64,000 nucleotides of DNA from Flavobacterium circumlabens (GCF_004345565.1 NZ_SLWA01000005.1:359462-423461), one strand, 5' to 3'. Counted from the stretch's first letter, positions 52,471 to 60,698 are shown. The notes: a model not told the origin generated them from the letters alone. Made by a program: numbers and translations.

Positions 52471-53774
52471 TGAAAACAATCGATTATATACCCACTTCAA
52501 AAATAGAAAGAGCCACCAAACTGGTTCAGACAGGAGCAAAGGTAGGAGTGAACTATATTAAGCATTATGCCGAAAAAATGGTGAACTCTGATTTGACCCG
52601 TGATAAATTAAACGAAAATAACGCAGAAGATATTTATGATGGCTTAAAAAGCCTGAAAGGAAGTGCCCTGAAAGTTGCCCAGATGCTCAGTATGGATAAA
52701 AACTTTCTCCCCCAGGCGTATGTGGAGAAATTTTCGTTGTCCCAATTTTCTGTTCCACCGCTTTCTGCACCTTTGGTACTGAAGACCTTTAAAACCAATT
52801 TCGGAAAAACGCCCTATGAAATTTTCGACGAATTCAATGCTAATTCCGTAAACGCGGCAAGCATTGGTCAGGTACATCTGGCTGTAAAAGAGGGCAAAAA
52901 ACTCGCCGTTAAAATTCAGTATCCGGGTGTTGCCAACAGTATTTCATCAGATTTGGCTTTGGTAAAACCCATTGCGATCAGAATGTTTAATCTGCAGGGA
53001 AAAGATTCTGATAAATATTTTAAGGAAGTAGAAGACAAGCTTATCGAAGAAACCAATTATTTACTGGAGCTACAACAAAGTCAGGAAGTTGTTGAAGCCT
53101 GCAGTAAAATTGAAAACATTCTTTTTCCGAAGTATTATCCGGAGTTTTCGTCAGAGAAAATTATCACCATGGACTGGATGACGGGAATTCATCTTTCTGA
53201 ATTTACAGCTAAAAATACAGATCAGGAAGTTGGAGATAAAATTGGTCAGGCACTATGGGATTTTTATATGTACCAGATTCATGTTTTAAAAAAAGTACAT
53301 GCAGATCCGCATCCTGGTAATTTTCTGGTCGATGAGCAGAACCAATTAATTGCTCTTGATTTTGGCTGTATGAAACAAATTCCGCAAGACTTTTATATCC
53401 CGTATTTTGAATTAATCAATAAAAATGTCATTACAGACGAAACTCTTTTCAATCAGAAATTATTTGAGTTGGAGATTCTTCGTCCGGATGATTCTCCTGC
53501 AGAAATCGAGTATTTTACCGAAATGTTTCATGACCTGCTTTCGCTTTTTACAAAACCGTTTCAAAGTGAGAGTTTTGATTTTGCAGATGAAACGTTTTTT
53601 GAAAGTATCGCTAAATTGGGAGAACGTTTCTCAAACGATACCAATCTTAAAAAAATGAATGGAAATCGTGGTTCTAAGCACTTTATTTACATGAATCGGA
53701 CGTTCTTTGGCTTGTATAATCTAATGTTTGATTTAAAAGCAAAAATCGTGGTAAATAATTTTTTGAAGTATTAA
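52470..53774 (+). CDS. AarF/ABC1/UbiB-type atypical kinase
   Basis: 434 residues. The family motifs are KxGQ-like LKGSALKVAQMLSMD (~49-63), the Ala-rich loop NAASIGQVHLA (~129-139), the catalytic HADPHPGNFLV (~270-280) and IALDFGCMKQIP (~289-300). UbiB-type proteins support quinone biosynthesis or lipid metabolism and have ATPase rather than ordinary kinase activity. Menaquinone is the usual quinone in this phylum, so the role may be isoprenoid or lipid handling. It overlaps the TetR gene by one base. Confidence 0.88.
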   Translation: MKTIDYIPTSKIERATKLVQTGAKVGVNYIKHYAEKMVNSDLTRDKLNENNAEDIYDGLKSLKGSALKVAQMLSMDKNFLPQAYVEKFSLSQFSVPPLSAPLVLKTFKTNFGKTPYEIFDEFNANSVNAASIGQVHLAVKEGKKLAVKIQYPGVANSISSDLALVKPIAIRMFNLQGKDSDKYFKEVEDKLIEETNYLLELQQSQEVVEACSKIENILFPKYYPEFSSEKIITMDWMTGIHLSEFTAKNTDQEVGDKIGQALWDFYMYQIHVLKKVHADPHPGNFLVDEQNQLIALDFGCMKQIPQDFYIPYFELINKNVITDETLFNQKLFELEILRPDDSPAEIEYFTEMFHDLLSLFTKPFQSESFDFADETFFESIAKLGERFSNDTNLKKMNGNRGSKHFIYMNRTFFGLYNLMFDLKAKIVVNNFLKY

Positions 53775-53796
53775 GCTGGAAAATTTCAATATAAAA

Positions 53797-53847
53797 ATTC
53801 CAAATTCCAACTATTTTGTTTCATTACAATTGGAATTTGGAATTTAA
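53797..53847. terminator. Bidirectional terminator-like hairpin of AATTCCAAA repeats
   Basis: Perfect 16-bp arms (AAATTCCAAATTCCAA / TTGGAATTTGGAATTT) with a 19-nt spacer lie between the convergent UbiB-type kinase and photolyase genes. The sequence resembles the 16872-17017 repeat and the region near 33240-33340. Confidence 0.6.
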
Positions 53848-53859
53848 ATTTTTTGGAAT

Positions 53860-55152
53860 TTATTTGATTATCCCCTTTTTATAAGTAGCAATAGCCCGAT
53901 CTCTGGCAAAAGCATGATCGACCATTGGGGCATTATAACCCAGGTCAAATTCAGGAATCCATTTGCGGATGTAGCTTCCTTTTTCGTCAAATTTCTTTTG
54001 TTGAATTTCAGGATTAAAAACCCGGAAGTAAGGTGCGGCGTCACAGCCCGTTCCTGCAGCCCATTGCCAGTTGCCCACGTTGGAAGCCAATTCGAAATCT
54101 AATAATTTTTCGGCAAAATAAGCTTCACCCCACTGCCAGTTAATCAGTAAATGTTTGCATAAAAAGCTGGCGACTACCATTCGTACACGGTTGTGCATAT
54201 AACCGGTTTCGTTGAGCTGCCGCATGCCCGCATCGACCATAGGATATCCGGTTGTCCCGGAGCACCAGCGTTTAAAATCTTCTTCGTTATTACTCCATTC
54301 AATGCCGTCGTAAGCCGGTTTAAAATTGTGATTGACTACATGTGGAAAACTAAACAGAATCTGAATAAAAAATTCCCTCCAGATCAGTTCACTTAAAAAA
54401 GTCTGGTTTTTCTTATTGGCCCAATTCACTAATTTTCGGATACTAACAGTTCCAAAACGCAAATGCGGGGAAAGATAAGAAGTACTGTCTAACGCCGGAA
54501 AATCTCTTGTTTCTTTATAATTGGCAATTTGTGTCAGGTTATGAGGGAGCACTTTTATGGAACTTCTTTCAAAACCTATTTCAGATAATTCCGGAAATTC
54601 AAATTGATTTTTGGCGAAGTTTGAAAACAAAGGTTTGGTATCATATTCCGGAGCTTGTCCCGAAAGATGGTATTTCTCCAGCCATTTGTTTTTATAAGGC
54701 GTATAAATTGTGTACGGCAGTCCGTCTGATTTTGTGATTTCTTTCTCTTCAAAAATGACGTGATCTTTGTATGATAAAGAGACTGCACCATTTTGTTGCA
54801 CTAAGCTGCTAATCTCTGAATCGCGTTTGATGGCGTAGGGCTCGTAATCTTTATTGAATAGGACTTTCTGAATATCAAATTGGGTTAACAGGGATTTCCA
54901 TACTTCGGCAGTTTTTCCTTTTTTAATTAAAATAGCCGATTCAATTGTTTTAAGTTCTTCGTTTATTTTTTGAAGGGAATCATAAATAAAACTTACCCTT
55001 GCATCATTTTTTGGAAGATTTTCAAGAATATCTTCATCAAAAATGAATAATGGAATTACAGGAAAATCAGATTGCAAGGCATGAAACAAACCTACGTTGT
55101 CTTCTAATCGTAAATCGCGTCGGAACCAAAAAAAGGTAACTTTTTGTTTCAT
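53860..55152 (-). CDS. phrB: Deoxyribodipyrimidine photolyase (class I CPD type)
   Basis: 430 residues. N-terminal FWFRRDLRLEDNVGL (~7-21) is the antenna-domain signature. The FAD-binding C-terminal half has WCSGTTGYPMVDAGMRQL (~296-313), MHNRVRMVVASFL (~321-333) and NWQWAAGTGCDAAPYFRVFNP (two blocks, ~363-383). It uses blue light and FADH to split cyclobutane pyrimidine dimers. A cryptochrome-like signalling role cannot be excluded from sequence alone. It overlaps the SRPBCC gene upstream by 4 bp (ATGA) in an apparent carotenoid/repair operon. Confidence 0.9.
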   Translation of the reverse strand: MKQKVTFFWFRRDLRLEDNVGLFHALQSDFPVIPLFIFDEDILENLPKNDARVSFIYDSLQKINEELKTIESAILIKKGKTAEVWKSLLTQFDIQKVLFNKDYEPYAIKRDSEISSLVQQNGAVSLSYKDHVIFEEKEITKSDGLPYTIYTPYKNKWLEKYHLSGQAPEYDTKPLFSNFAKNQFEFPELSEIGFERSSIKVLPHNLTQIANYKETRDFPALDSTSYLSPHLRFGTVSIRKLVNWANKKNQTFLSELIWREFFIQILFSFPHVVNHNFKPAYDGIEWSNNEEDFKRWCSGTTGYPMVDAGMRQLNETGYMHNRVRMVVASFLCKHLLINWQWGEAYFAEKLLDFELASNVGNWQWAAGTGCDAAPYFRVFNPEIQQKKFDEKGSYIRKWIPEFDLGYNAPMVDHAFARDRAIATYKKGIIK

Positions 55153-55616
55153 TTTATTCTTGAGTTAAACAATTCTTCAATTTTATTCTTACGGTAAGCA
55201 AAAATCGTTTTTAGCTTCTTTTCAACAATCAATTTGTTCATAAGACGTCCTAAATAGCCAAAGGGTAAACCATAATGTACAACATCGGTCATTTTTGTTC
55301 CGGTTTCGGTAGCTTCAAAAAAGTGTTTGTGATGCCAGAATTTATAGGGGCCAAATTGCTGAACGTCTATAAAATATTTATTTTCTTCTGAAACTGTAAT
55401 TTCTGTTACCCACGACATTTTAATTCCCAGAAGAGGCTTTAGGGTATATCTGATAATTTGTCCCGGATACATGCGTTTGTTGTCGAAATCCTGGATTTCA
55501 AAACTCATATTATCTAATGTTATGCTCTGAAGATTCTTTGGGCTGGAAAAAAAATCCCAGCATTCTTCTATACTGCTGTTGATATGCTGAACAGTTTCTA
55601 TTTTATATAATTTCAT
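55149..55616 (-). CDS. SRPBCC-family ligand-binding protein
   Basis: 155 residues. The start YKIETVQHINSSIEECWDFFSSPKNLQ (two blocks, ~4-30) and FDNKRMYPGQIIRYTL, IKMSWVTEIT and the C-terminal helix give the START/Bet v 1-like SRPBCC fold. Relatives annotated as cell-division inhibitor-like proteins commonly lie beside photolyase and TIGR01777 genes. Ligand unknown. It overlaps the photolyase gene by 4 bp. Confidence 0.83.
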   Translation of the reverse strand: MKLYKIETVQHINSSIEECWDFFSSPKNLQSITLDNMSFEIQDFDNKRMYPGQIIRYTLKPLLGIKMSWVTEITVSEENKYFIDVQQFGPYKFWHHKHFFEATETGTKMTDVVHYGLPFGYLGRLMNKLIVEKKLKTIFAYRKNKIEELFNSRIK

Positions 55617-55653
55617 AATCGATTATTAGGATAGTTTTCAGATACGGAATAGA

Positions 55654-55755
55654 TGCGTTAGGGGTTGAAGTGGAGCTCTTTTTATGTCTGGTTTTGCCGG
55701 GCATAAAAAAGCGGGAACGTAAAACCCGACCCGCTTTTTCTGCGGGTAACGCCCA
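55654..55755. repeat. Interspersed palindromic element, copy 4 (inverted orientation)
   Basis: It reads TGCGTTAGGGG at one end and GCGGGTAACGCCC at the other, the complement of copy 2's CCCTAACGCA and GGGCGTTCCC. Inside are GGAGCTCTTTTTATG with GCATAAAAAAG (hairpin) and a second hairpin of GCGGG...CCCGC type. It splits crtZ from the SRPBCC/photolyase pair. Confidence 0.65.
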
Positions 55756-55762
55756 AAATAAC

Positions 55763-56203
55763 CTACATTCTGTAATATTTGAAGGGTACGAATAACATTC
55801 CGAAGCATTCTCCGTGTTCTTTTCCCAGATGTTTATGATGTATTTTATGTGCTTTTCGCAATCCGATGAGGTATTTGTTTTTGGTATTTTTGAACCACTT
55901 AAAACGCTGATGAATTAAAACATCATGAATTAAGAAATAACAGATTCCGTACAAAGTAATTCCGCACGCTACAAAAAAGAGATAATTGAATCCGCCCTGC
56001 GCACCTAAATAAAAAAGAATAATACTCGGTGTGGCAAAAATGACAAAGAAAATATCATTGCGCTCAAAAGTGTTTTCGTATTTTGGCTGGTGATGGTCTG
56101 CGTGAAAATACCACATTAAGCCGTGCATAATGTACTTGTGGGTAAACCAGGTAACACATTCCATGAATAAAAAAACACCTAAAAATAGTAGAAAAGAAAT
56201 CAT
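55763..56203 (-). CDS. crtZ: Beta-carotene hydroxylase (CrtZ-type)
   Basis: 146 residues with about four membrane helices. The histidine clusters HKYIMHG (~22-28), HADHHQP (~34-40), HDVLIHQRF (~93-101) and HKIHHKHLGKEHGE (~118-131) are the di-iron ligands of the fatty-acid/carotene hydroxylase family. It would add hydroxyls to the beta-ionone rings to give zeaxanthin, a common yellow pigment of Flavobacterium. A lycopene cyclase (crtY) is needed but not in the window. Confidence 0.9.
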   Translation of the reverse strand: MISFLLFLGVFLFMECVTWFTHKYIMHGLMWYFHADHHQPKYENTFERNDIFFVIFATPSIILFYLGAQGGFNYLFFVACGITLYGICYFLIHDVLIHQRFKWFKNTKNKYLIGLRKAHKIHHKHLGKEHGECFGMLFVPFKYYRM

Positions 56204-56282
56204 TTTATGTTTTTTAAATATTAAGTTGCCAACACAACTGATCCAAAAATAGTTTTAAGAAAAAGAATAATGCAAAAGTGCA

Positions 56283-57122
56283 TCAGACCAGTTTTAACTT
56301 GTACGTTACAAAAGATTGCGCCAAAAGTCCGGCCTTGGTATAATTGGAAACTCTGATTCTGGAATTTCCGATTTCATAATAAGGAGTGTTTTTTAGCTTT
56401 TTCAAAAGTTTTTTATAGTAAACAAAAGCGGTATAAACGCCAAATTGGGCTTCGATAGGAAGTTTTACGATACCCTGGTATGCAATTCTGAAATCTTCCT
56501 CAATCTCGTTGATGATTTCGGTTTTTGCATTTTCATCAAAAGTTTTCAGATCGATTCCGGGAAAATAATTTCGGTTTAAAACTAAATTGTCATCTTTTAA
56601 ATCTCTCAGGAAATTTACTTTCTGAAAAGCAGATCCCAATCGCATCGCTTCATTTTTAAGCTGTTCGTATTTTTGCTCTTTTCCTGCAACAAAAACTTTA
56701 AGACACATTAGGCCAACAACATCCGCAGATCCGTAGATATAATCTTCGTATTCTGTTTGTGTGTTATAAGTTGATTTTATAAGGTCTAATTTCATGCTTT
56801 TTAGAAAAGCCTGAATCAGGTCGTCTGTAATATTATATTGCTTTACCGTATGTTGGAAAGAATTTAAAATAGGATTTAAGCTAATGCCCATTTCCATTGC
56901 TTTGTAATATTCTTTTTCAAAATCATTGATCAGGTATTCTTTGTCATATTCATGAAAAGAATCGACAATTTCGTCAGCAAAACGAACAAATCCATAGATG
57001 CTGTAAATGGCTTCCCTGATACTTGGTGCCAACATATGTACCGCAAGCGAAAAGGAAGTGCTGTAACTCTTGGTAACCAATTTGCTGCATTTGAAAGAAG
57101 TAGTGTCAAATAGTGATTTCAT
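56283..57122 (-). CDS. crtB: Phytoene synthase
   Basis: 279 residues. The two aspartate motifs of squalene/phytoene synthases are seen: DEIVD at ~50-54 (in FVRFADEIVDSF) and FLRDLKDD near 163-170. FSLAVHMLAPSIREAIYSIYGF (two blocks, ~24-45) is also typical. It joins two geranylgeranyl diphosphates to phytoene, the first committed step to C40 carotenoids. It begins 4 bp after the crtI stop codon. Confidence 0.93.
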   Translation of the reverse strand: MKSLFDTTSFKCSKLVTKSYSTSFSLAVHMLAPSIREAIYSIYGFVRFADEIVDSFHEYDKEYLINDFEKEYYKAMEMGISLNPILNSFQHTVKQYNITDDLIQAFLKSMKLDLIKSTYNTQTEYEDYIYGSADVVGLMCLKVFVAGKEQKYEQLKNEAMRLGSAFQKVNFLRDLKDDNLVLNRNYFPGIDLKTFDENAKTEIINEIEEDFRIAYQGIVKLPIEAQFGVYTAFVYYKKLLKKLKNTPYYEIGNSRIRVSNYTKAGLLAQSFVTYKLKLV

Positions 57123-57126
57123 CTTT

Positions 57127-58593
57127 TTATGATCTAGTAGATTTACGAATTAACTCAGCAACTAATTTTCCTGAAATTAAAGCAGGAGGAACACCTGGTC
57201 CGGGAACGGTTAATTGCCCTGTGAAGTATAAGTTCCTGACTTTTTTACTTTTTAGTTTAGGTCTTAAAAAAGCGGTTTGCAGCAGGGTGTTTGCCATTCC
57301 ATAGGCATTCCCTTTGTAGGCATTGTAATCTTCTACAAAATCGTTTTTACAAAAAGACCTCTTAAATATAATGTTATTTTTTATCTTTTGTTGGGTAAGT
57401 TGCTCAAAACGAGTGATTATTTTTTCAAAATATTCTTCTCTAAGTGTCTGATTGTCTTCTATTCCCGGTGCTAAAGGGATCAGAAAAAAAGCACTTTCCA
57501 TTCCGATTGGCGCAGCAGTCTCATCTGTTTTAGAAGGGAAATTAGCGTAGAACAAAGGAGCTTCGGGCCATTTTGGATGATCGTAAATATCACTTGCGTG
57601 CTGATCGAAATCAACATCAAAAAATAAAGCGTGGTGCGAAATATTTTCTATTTTTTTATCAAAACCCACAAAGAAAAGGAGGGAAGACGGAGCAAAAACG
57701 CGGCTTTGCCAATATTTCTCGGAATAAACGCGATGTGCTTCGTCCAGTAAAGTTTCGGTGTGGTGATAATCGGCTCCGCTTAAAACAATGTCTGCCTTTA
57801 TAAAATTTCCATTTATAAGTACTCCGGTAGCGGTTTTGTTTTCTACGACTATTTTTTCTATTGGCGAATCGGTTTTTATGGTGACTCCCAATTCGGTTGC
57901 TAATTTTTCTATAGCGCGAACCACATCAAACATTCCTGTCTTGGGATGCCAGGTTCCTAATCCAAAATCGGCATAGTTCATAAAATTATAGAAAGAAGGC
58001 GTCTTGGTTGGCTTGGCTCCAAGAAATAAAACGGGAAATTCCAGAATCTGGATGAGCCTTTCGTTTTTAAAATTCTTTCTGACATCACGGCTGACCGTGC
58101 TGAAAAACTGATTTAGTTTTAAAGCGGTCTGAGGCGTAATTAATTCTAAAGGGGAAACTCCCGGACGATACACCAGATCTTTTATGGCGATGTCGTAATT
58201 GCTTTTTGCTTCTTTTATAAAAGTGTCCAGTTTTTTGCCGCTTCCGGTTTCAATGTTTTCAAAAGTGTTTTTTATTTCTTCCAGGTTATCGTAGATATTT
58301 ATAAAATCAGCAATGCCGAAATGAACGCTGTAGGCAGGATTCAGTTTTATAAGTTCGTAATAATCTGATGTCTTTTTATTGAAATCGTTGAAGAAACGCT
58401 CAAAAACATCGGGCATCCAATACCAGCTTGGCCCCATGTCAAAAGTAAAACCGTCTTTTTTGAATTGTCTGGCCCTTCCGCCGATCGTTTCGTTTTTTTC
58501 AAAAATAGTGACACTGTTTCCTTGTTGCGCAAGGTAACAGGAAGCCGCTAATGCAGAAAAGCCTGATCCTATAATGATGATAGTTTTTTTCAT
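57127..58593 (-). CDS. crtI: Phytoene desaturase
   Basis: 488 residues. The FAD-binding motif IIIGSGFSALAASCYLAQQG (5-24), IGGRARQFKKDGFTFDMGPSWY (two blocks, ~37-58) and the C-terminal LYFTGQLTVPGPGVPPALISG (two blocks, ~455-475) define CrtI. It converts phytoene to lycopene. It is followed by crtB after 4 bp. A -7-like TACATTTG and three 11-bp repeats lie just before its ATG, in the 37-bp gap after the MerR-type regulator gene. Confidence 0.93.
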   Translation of the reverse strand: MKKTIIIIGSGFSALAASCYLAQQGNSVTIFEKNETIGGRARQFKKDGFTFDMGPSWYWMPDVFERFFNDFNKKTSDYYELIKLNPAYSVHFGIADFINIYDNLEEIKNTFENIETGSGKKLDTFIKEAKSNYDIAIKDLVYRPGVSPLELITPQTALKLNQFFSTVSRDVRKNFKNERLIQILEFPVLFLGAKPTKTPSFYNFMNYADFGLGTWHPKTGMFDVVRAIEKLATELGVTIKTDSPIEKIVVENKTATGVLINGNFIKADIVLSGADYHHTETLLDEAHRVYSEKYWQSRVFAPSSLLFFVGFDKKIENISHHALFFDVDFDQHASDIYDHPKWPEAPLFYANFPSKTDETAAPIGMESAFFLIPLAPGIEDNQTLREEYFEKIITRFEQLTQQKIKNNIIFKRSFCKNDFVEDYNAYKGNAYGMANTLLQTAFLRPKLKSKKVRNLYFTGQLTVPGPGVPPALISGKLVAELIRKSTRS

Positions 58594-58623
58594 TTGTTTA
58601 ACAAATGTACAAAAACTTTAAAC
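58591..58623 (-). promoter_or_regulatory. Three 11-bp phased repeats with -7 box before crtI (candidate CarH-type operator)
   Basis: On the minus strand the bases before and including the crtI ATG read as three consecutive 11-mers: GTTTAAAGTTT, TTGTACATTTG, TTAAACAAATG. The middle one fits nTnTACAn, which I recall as the CarH repeat consensus, and the others differ from it by one base each. TACATTTG inside (58609-58602) fits a -7 box, and CATTTGTT/AACAAATG also makes a near-perfect palindrome. If used as promoter, the transcript would be almost leaderless. Confidence 0.5.
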
Positions 58624-58630
58624 AAAATAT

Positions 58631-59530
58631 TTATATTCTTTCTATTGTTTCGTTCATCGAATTGAAAATATGTATTCTGTCGGGTAAATTTTTAGTATCA
58701 ATGTGTTCCACCATTTTTCCCATAAGCCATATTTCGTTGTTTTTCAGGAGTAATTTTTGCCCCATTGATTTTACGTATTGATTGATAACGCTGCGGTCCG
58801 GCTGAATGGTCATGAAGGATATAAAAGTGATGTTGTCGAAATGTCGGGTAAGATCCTGAAGGTTTTCGATTGGCATGCTTTCTCCTAAATAAATGGTTTT
58901 GTAACCTTTGGATAAAATTTCATATTGCAGGTACAGTAACCCGATCTGGTGAATTTCATTTAAAGGTAAGGAAAGTACAAAAACGCGATCGGTTCTGGTT
59001 GGCTTTTGTATTTGAAGGCTTTCGGTATATATTAATATTTTTTGCTGGATCAAATGACTCATGAAATGTTCATTTGCCGGAGTTATAGTTTCAGATTGCC
59101 ATAGTAATCCGAGTTCTTTTAGTAGAGGAAGAAAATTTTCTTTGAAAACTTCCTTAAACGTTTTTTCAGAAATCAGCCAGTCAAAAGTGTTGAAGAATAT
59201 TTCCTGGTCAAAATTCATCATTGCCATTTTAAAGGAAGTAATGGCATAGTTCTGTGAATTCTTTTTTGAGATGATTTCACGAACAAGTTGTGGAATCTTT
59301 TCTTCGGAATAGGTTGCGATTTTAGAAATTTTATAACCGTATTCGTGTAGTAATGTTATGTTTAGAAGTTTCTGTAGATTTTGTAGATTATAAAGTCTGA
59401 TATTGGTATCTGTTCTCATAGGTTCAAGAATGTTATATCTTTTTTCCCAGATACGAATCGTGTGTGCTTTTATTCCAGATAAGTTTTCAAGATCTTTTAT
59501 GCTGAAAACAGTCTTTATGTTGTTTATCAT
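58631..59530 (-). CDS. MerR-family regulator with B12-binding domain (CarH/LitR type)
   Basis: 299 residues. N-terminal MerR helix-turn-helix: IKDLENLSGIKAHTIRIWEKRY (two blocks, 11-32). A four-helix cap domain has W144-x9-E154-H155, the CarH motif over the adenosyl group. The Rossmann-like B12 domain has E192-x-H194-x-x-G197, where H194 should be the lower axial ligand of cobalamin. Residue 145 is Gln where CarH has the His that binds cobalt after photolysis, so light-state chemistry may differ. It precedes crtI and likely represses carotenoid genes in the dark. Confidence 0.83.
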   Translation of the reverse strand: MINNIKTVFSIKDLENLSGIKAHTIRIWEKRYNILEPMRTDTNIRLYNLQNLQKLLNITLLHEYGYKISKIATYSEEKIPQLVREIISKKNSQNYAITSFKMAMMNFDQEIFFNTFDWLISEKTFKEVFKENFLPLLKELGLLWQSETITPANEHFMSHLIQQKILIYTESLQIQKPTRTDRVFVLSLPLNEIHQIGLLYLQYEILSKGYKTIYLGESMPIENLQDLTRHFDNITFISFMTIQPDRSVINQYVKSMGQKLLLKNNEIWLMGKMVEHIDTKNLPDRIHIFNSMNETIERI

Positions 59531-59612
59531 TATACTACAATTTGGTAAACAAAAATAGACTAAAATCTGAGATTACCTTTAAATCTTAAGTAAAATCAAG
59601 GAATATAGGTAA

Positions 59613-60566
59613 TTATGTAGTCTCATACTGATTTAATTTGTCCAGATGCAAAATCGTTCTGGAGCCATCTTTGCTTCTGTTGTACATGGTTTGGAATTTT
59701 GCACCATAAATAATTTCATCAAAAGTATAGGATGTTCTTGCGGCTACTGTATTGCTGAACATGTTGTCGAAAGTGGTAATGAACACCAAAATTTCACCGT
59801 GATTTTTCCTGAAGTCTTCTTCTGTATAGTTGTACAAAGGGCTGTTTTCAGTGATTGGATGCACTAAAGTCCAGCTTAATGAAAGTGCGTTTATTTTGTC
59901 CAGTTCCAGCTCTAAATTGTAGAACTTGTTTATCATTTTGCCATTTTCTTCAATGCTCATTCCAAGTGTTATTTTTGCATTTGCATCTGTTAAATTGGTG
60001 TTTTTAAAAGGAACAAGTCTTATCATTAATGCTTTATGGCCGCCATAAGGTGAAATCAGGGCATTGTGTGAAAACTTTAGGAATGCTGTCGGTTTGCTGA
60101 ATCTTCCAAAGAACAAACCGGTTGCAATAGCAAAACTCAGGAGACCGATTAATGCTTCAGCGGCAGATAAGGCACTTGTCAAAAATCCTGTAGGACTGAT
60201 ATGTCCGTATCCTACGGTAGTGAAAGTTTGTGCGCTAAAAAAATAAGCTTGTCCAAATTGTGTCAGGAAGTTTCCGGAAGCCGCTATGCCGTCGAGATGT
60301 TGTATTCCGATAGCGTAATAAACAATCGCAAAAATAAAATTGATGACGACATAAAAAGAAAACAGAATAAGCATGAATTTCCAGTTTGGCATTTCAATCA
60401 TAGTGTGGTACCAACTGATGCGATGCAGTAAATGCATGCCTCTCCTTTCAATATTGGGCGTTCCGTTTTTGTTTACAAATCTTCCGCCGTAACTGCTTGC
60501 GTTCGTTCCGAATCCGGAATTTACATCCGTTTTAGCGTTGTTGTTTATTTTTTTAAGGAGCGCCAT
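59613..60566 (-). CDS. Inward-rectifier (Kir/KirBac) type potassium channel
   Basis: 317 residues. Slide helix region and first membrane helix (~63-90), pore loop with selectivity filter FTTVGYGHI (~115-123), second helix (~130-158), then an immunoglobulin-like cytoplasmic domain with FSKPTAFLKFSHNALISPY (~155-173), MIRLVPFKNTN and the ITTFDNMFSNTVAARTSYT segment. This matches bacterial Kir channels, which pass potassium through the inner membrane. It lies 82 bp upstream of the CarH-like gene on the same strand. Confidence 0.9.
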   Translation of the reverse strand: MALLKKINNNAKTDVNSGFGTNASSYGGRFVNKNGTPNIERRGMHLLHRISWYHTMIEMPNWKFMLILFSFYVVINFIFAIVYYAIGIQHLDGIAASGNFLTQFGQAYFFSAQTFTTVGYGHISPTGFLTSALSAAEALIGLLSFAIATGLFFGRFSKPTAFLKFSHNALISPYGGHKALMIRLVPFKNTNLTDANAKITLGMSIEENGKMINKFYNLELELDKINALSLSWTLVHPITENSPLYNYTEEDFRKNHGEILVFITTFDNMFSNTVAARTSYTFDEIIYGAKFQTMYNRSKDGSRTILHLDKLNQYETT

Positions 60567-60632
60567 TGAAATTTAGTTTAGGATAGCAAATGTAATAATA
60601 TTTTAAGATGAAAACAGGTAAGCATATAAACA

Positions 60633-60674
60633 GAAAAGCAATCTGGAAAAATGAACTTTCGCAGATTGCTTTTC
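60633..60674 (-). terminator. Terminator after the TPR protein gene
   Basis: GAAAAGCAATCTG and CAGATTGCTTTTC are exact complements 16 nt apart, 24 bp after the minus-strand TPR gene. The T tract is short, so efficiency is uncertain. Confidence 0.6.
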
Positions 60675-60698
60675 AATTAAAAACTGTATTTTTTGATT

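Noticed and set aside
58594..58630. Canonical full promoter for crtI
   Set aside because: The -7 box is good, but the nearest TTTG lies only about 13 bp away and the transcript would be nearly leaderless, so only a candidate operator/promoter is reported.
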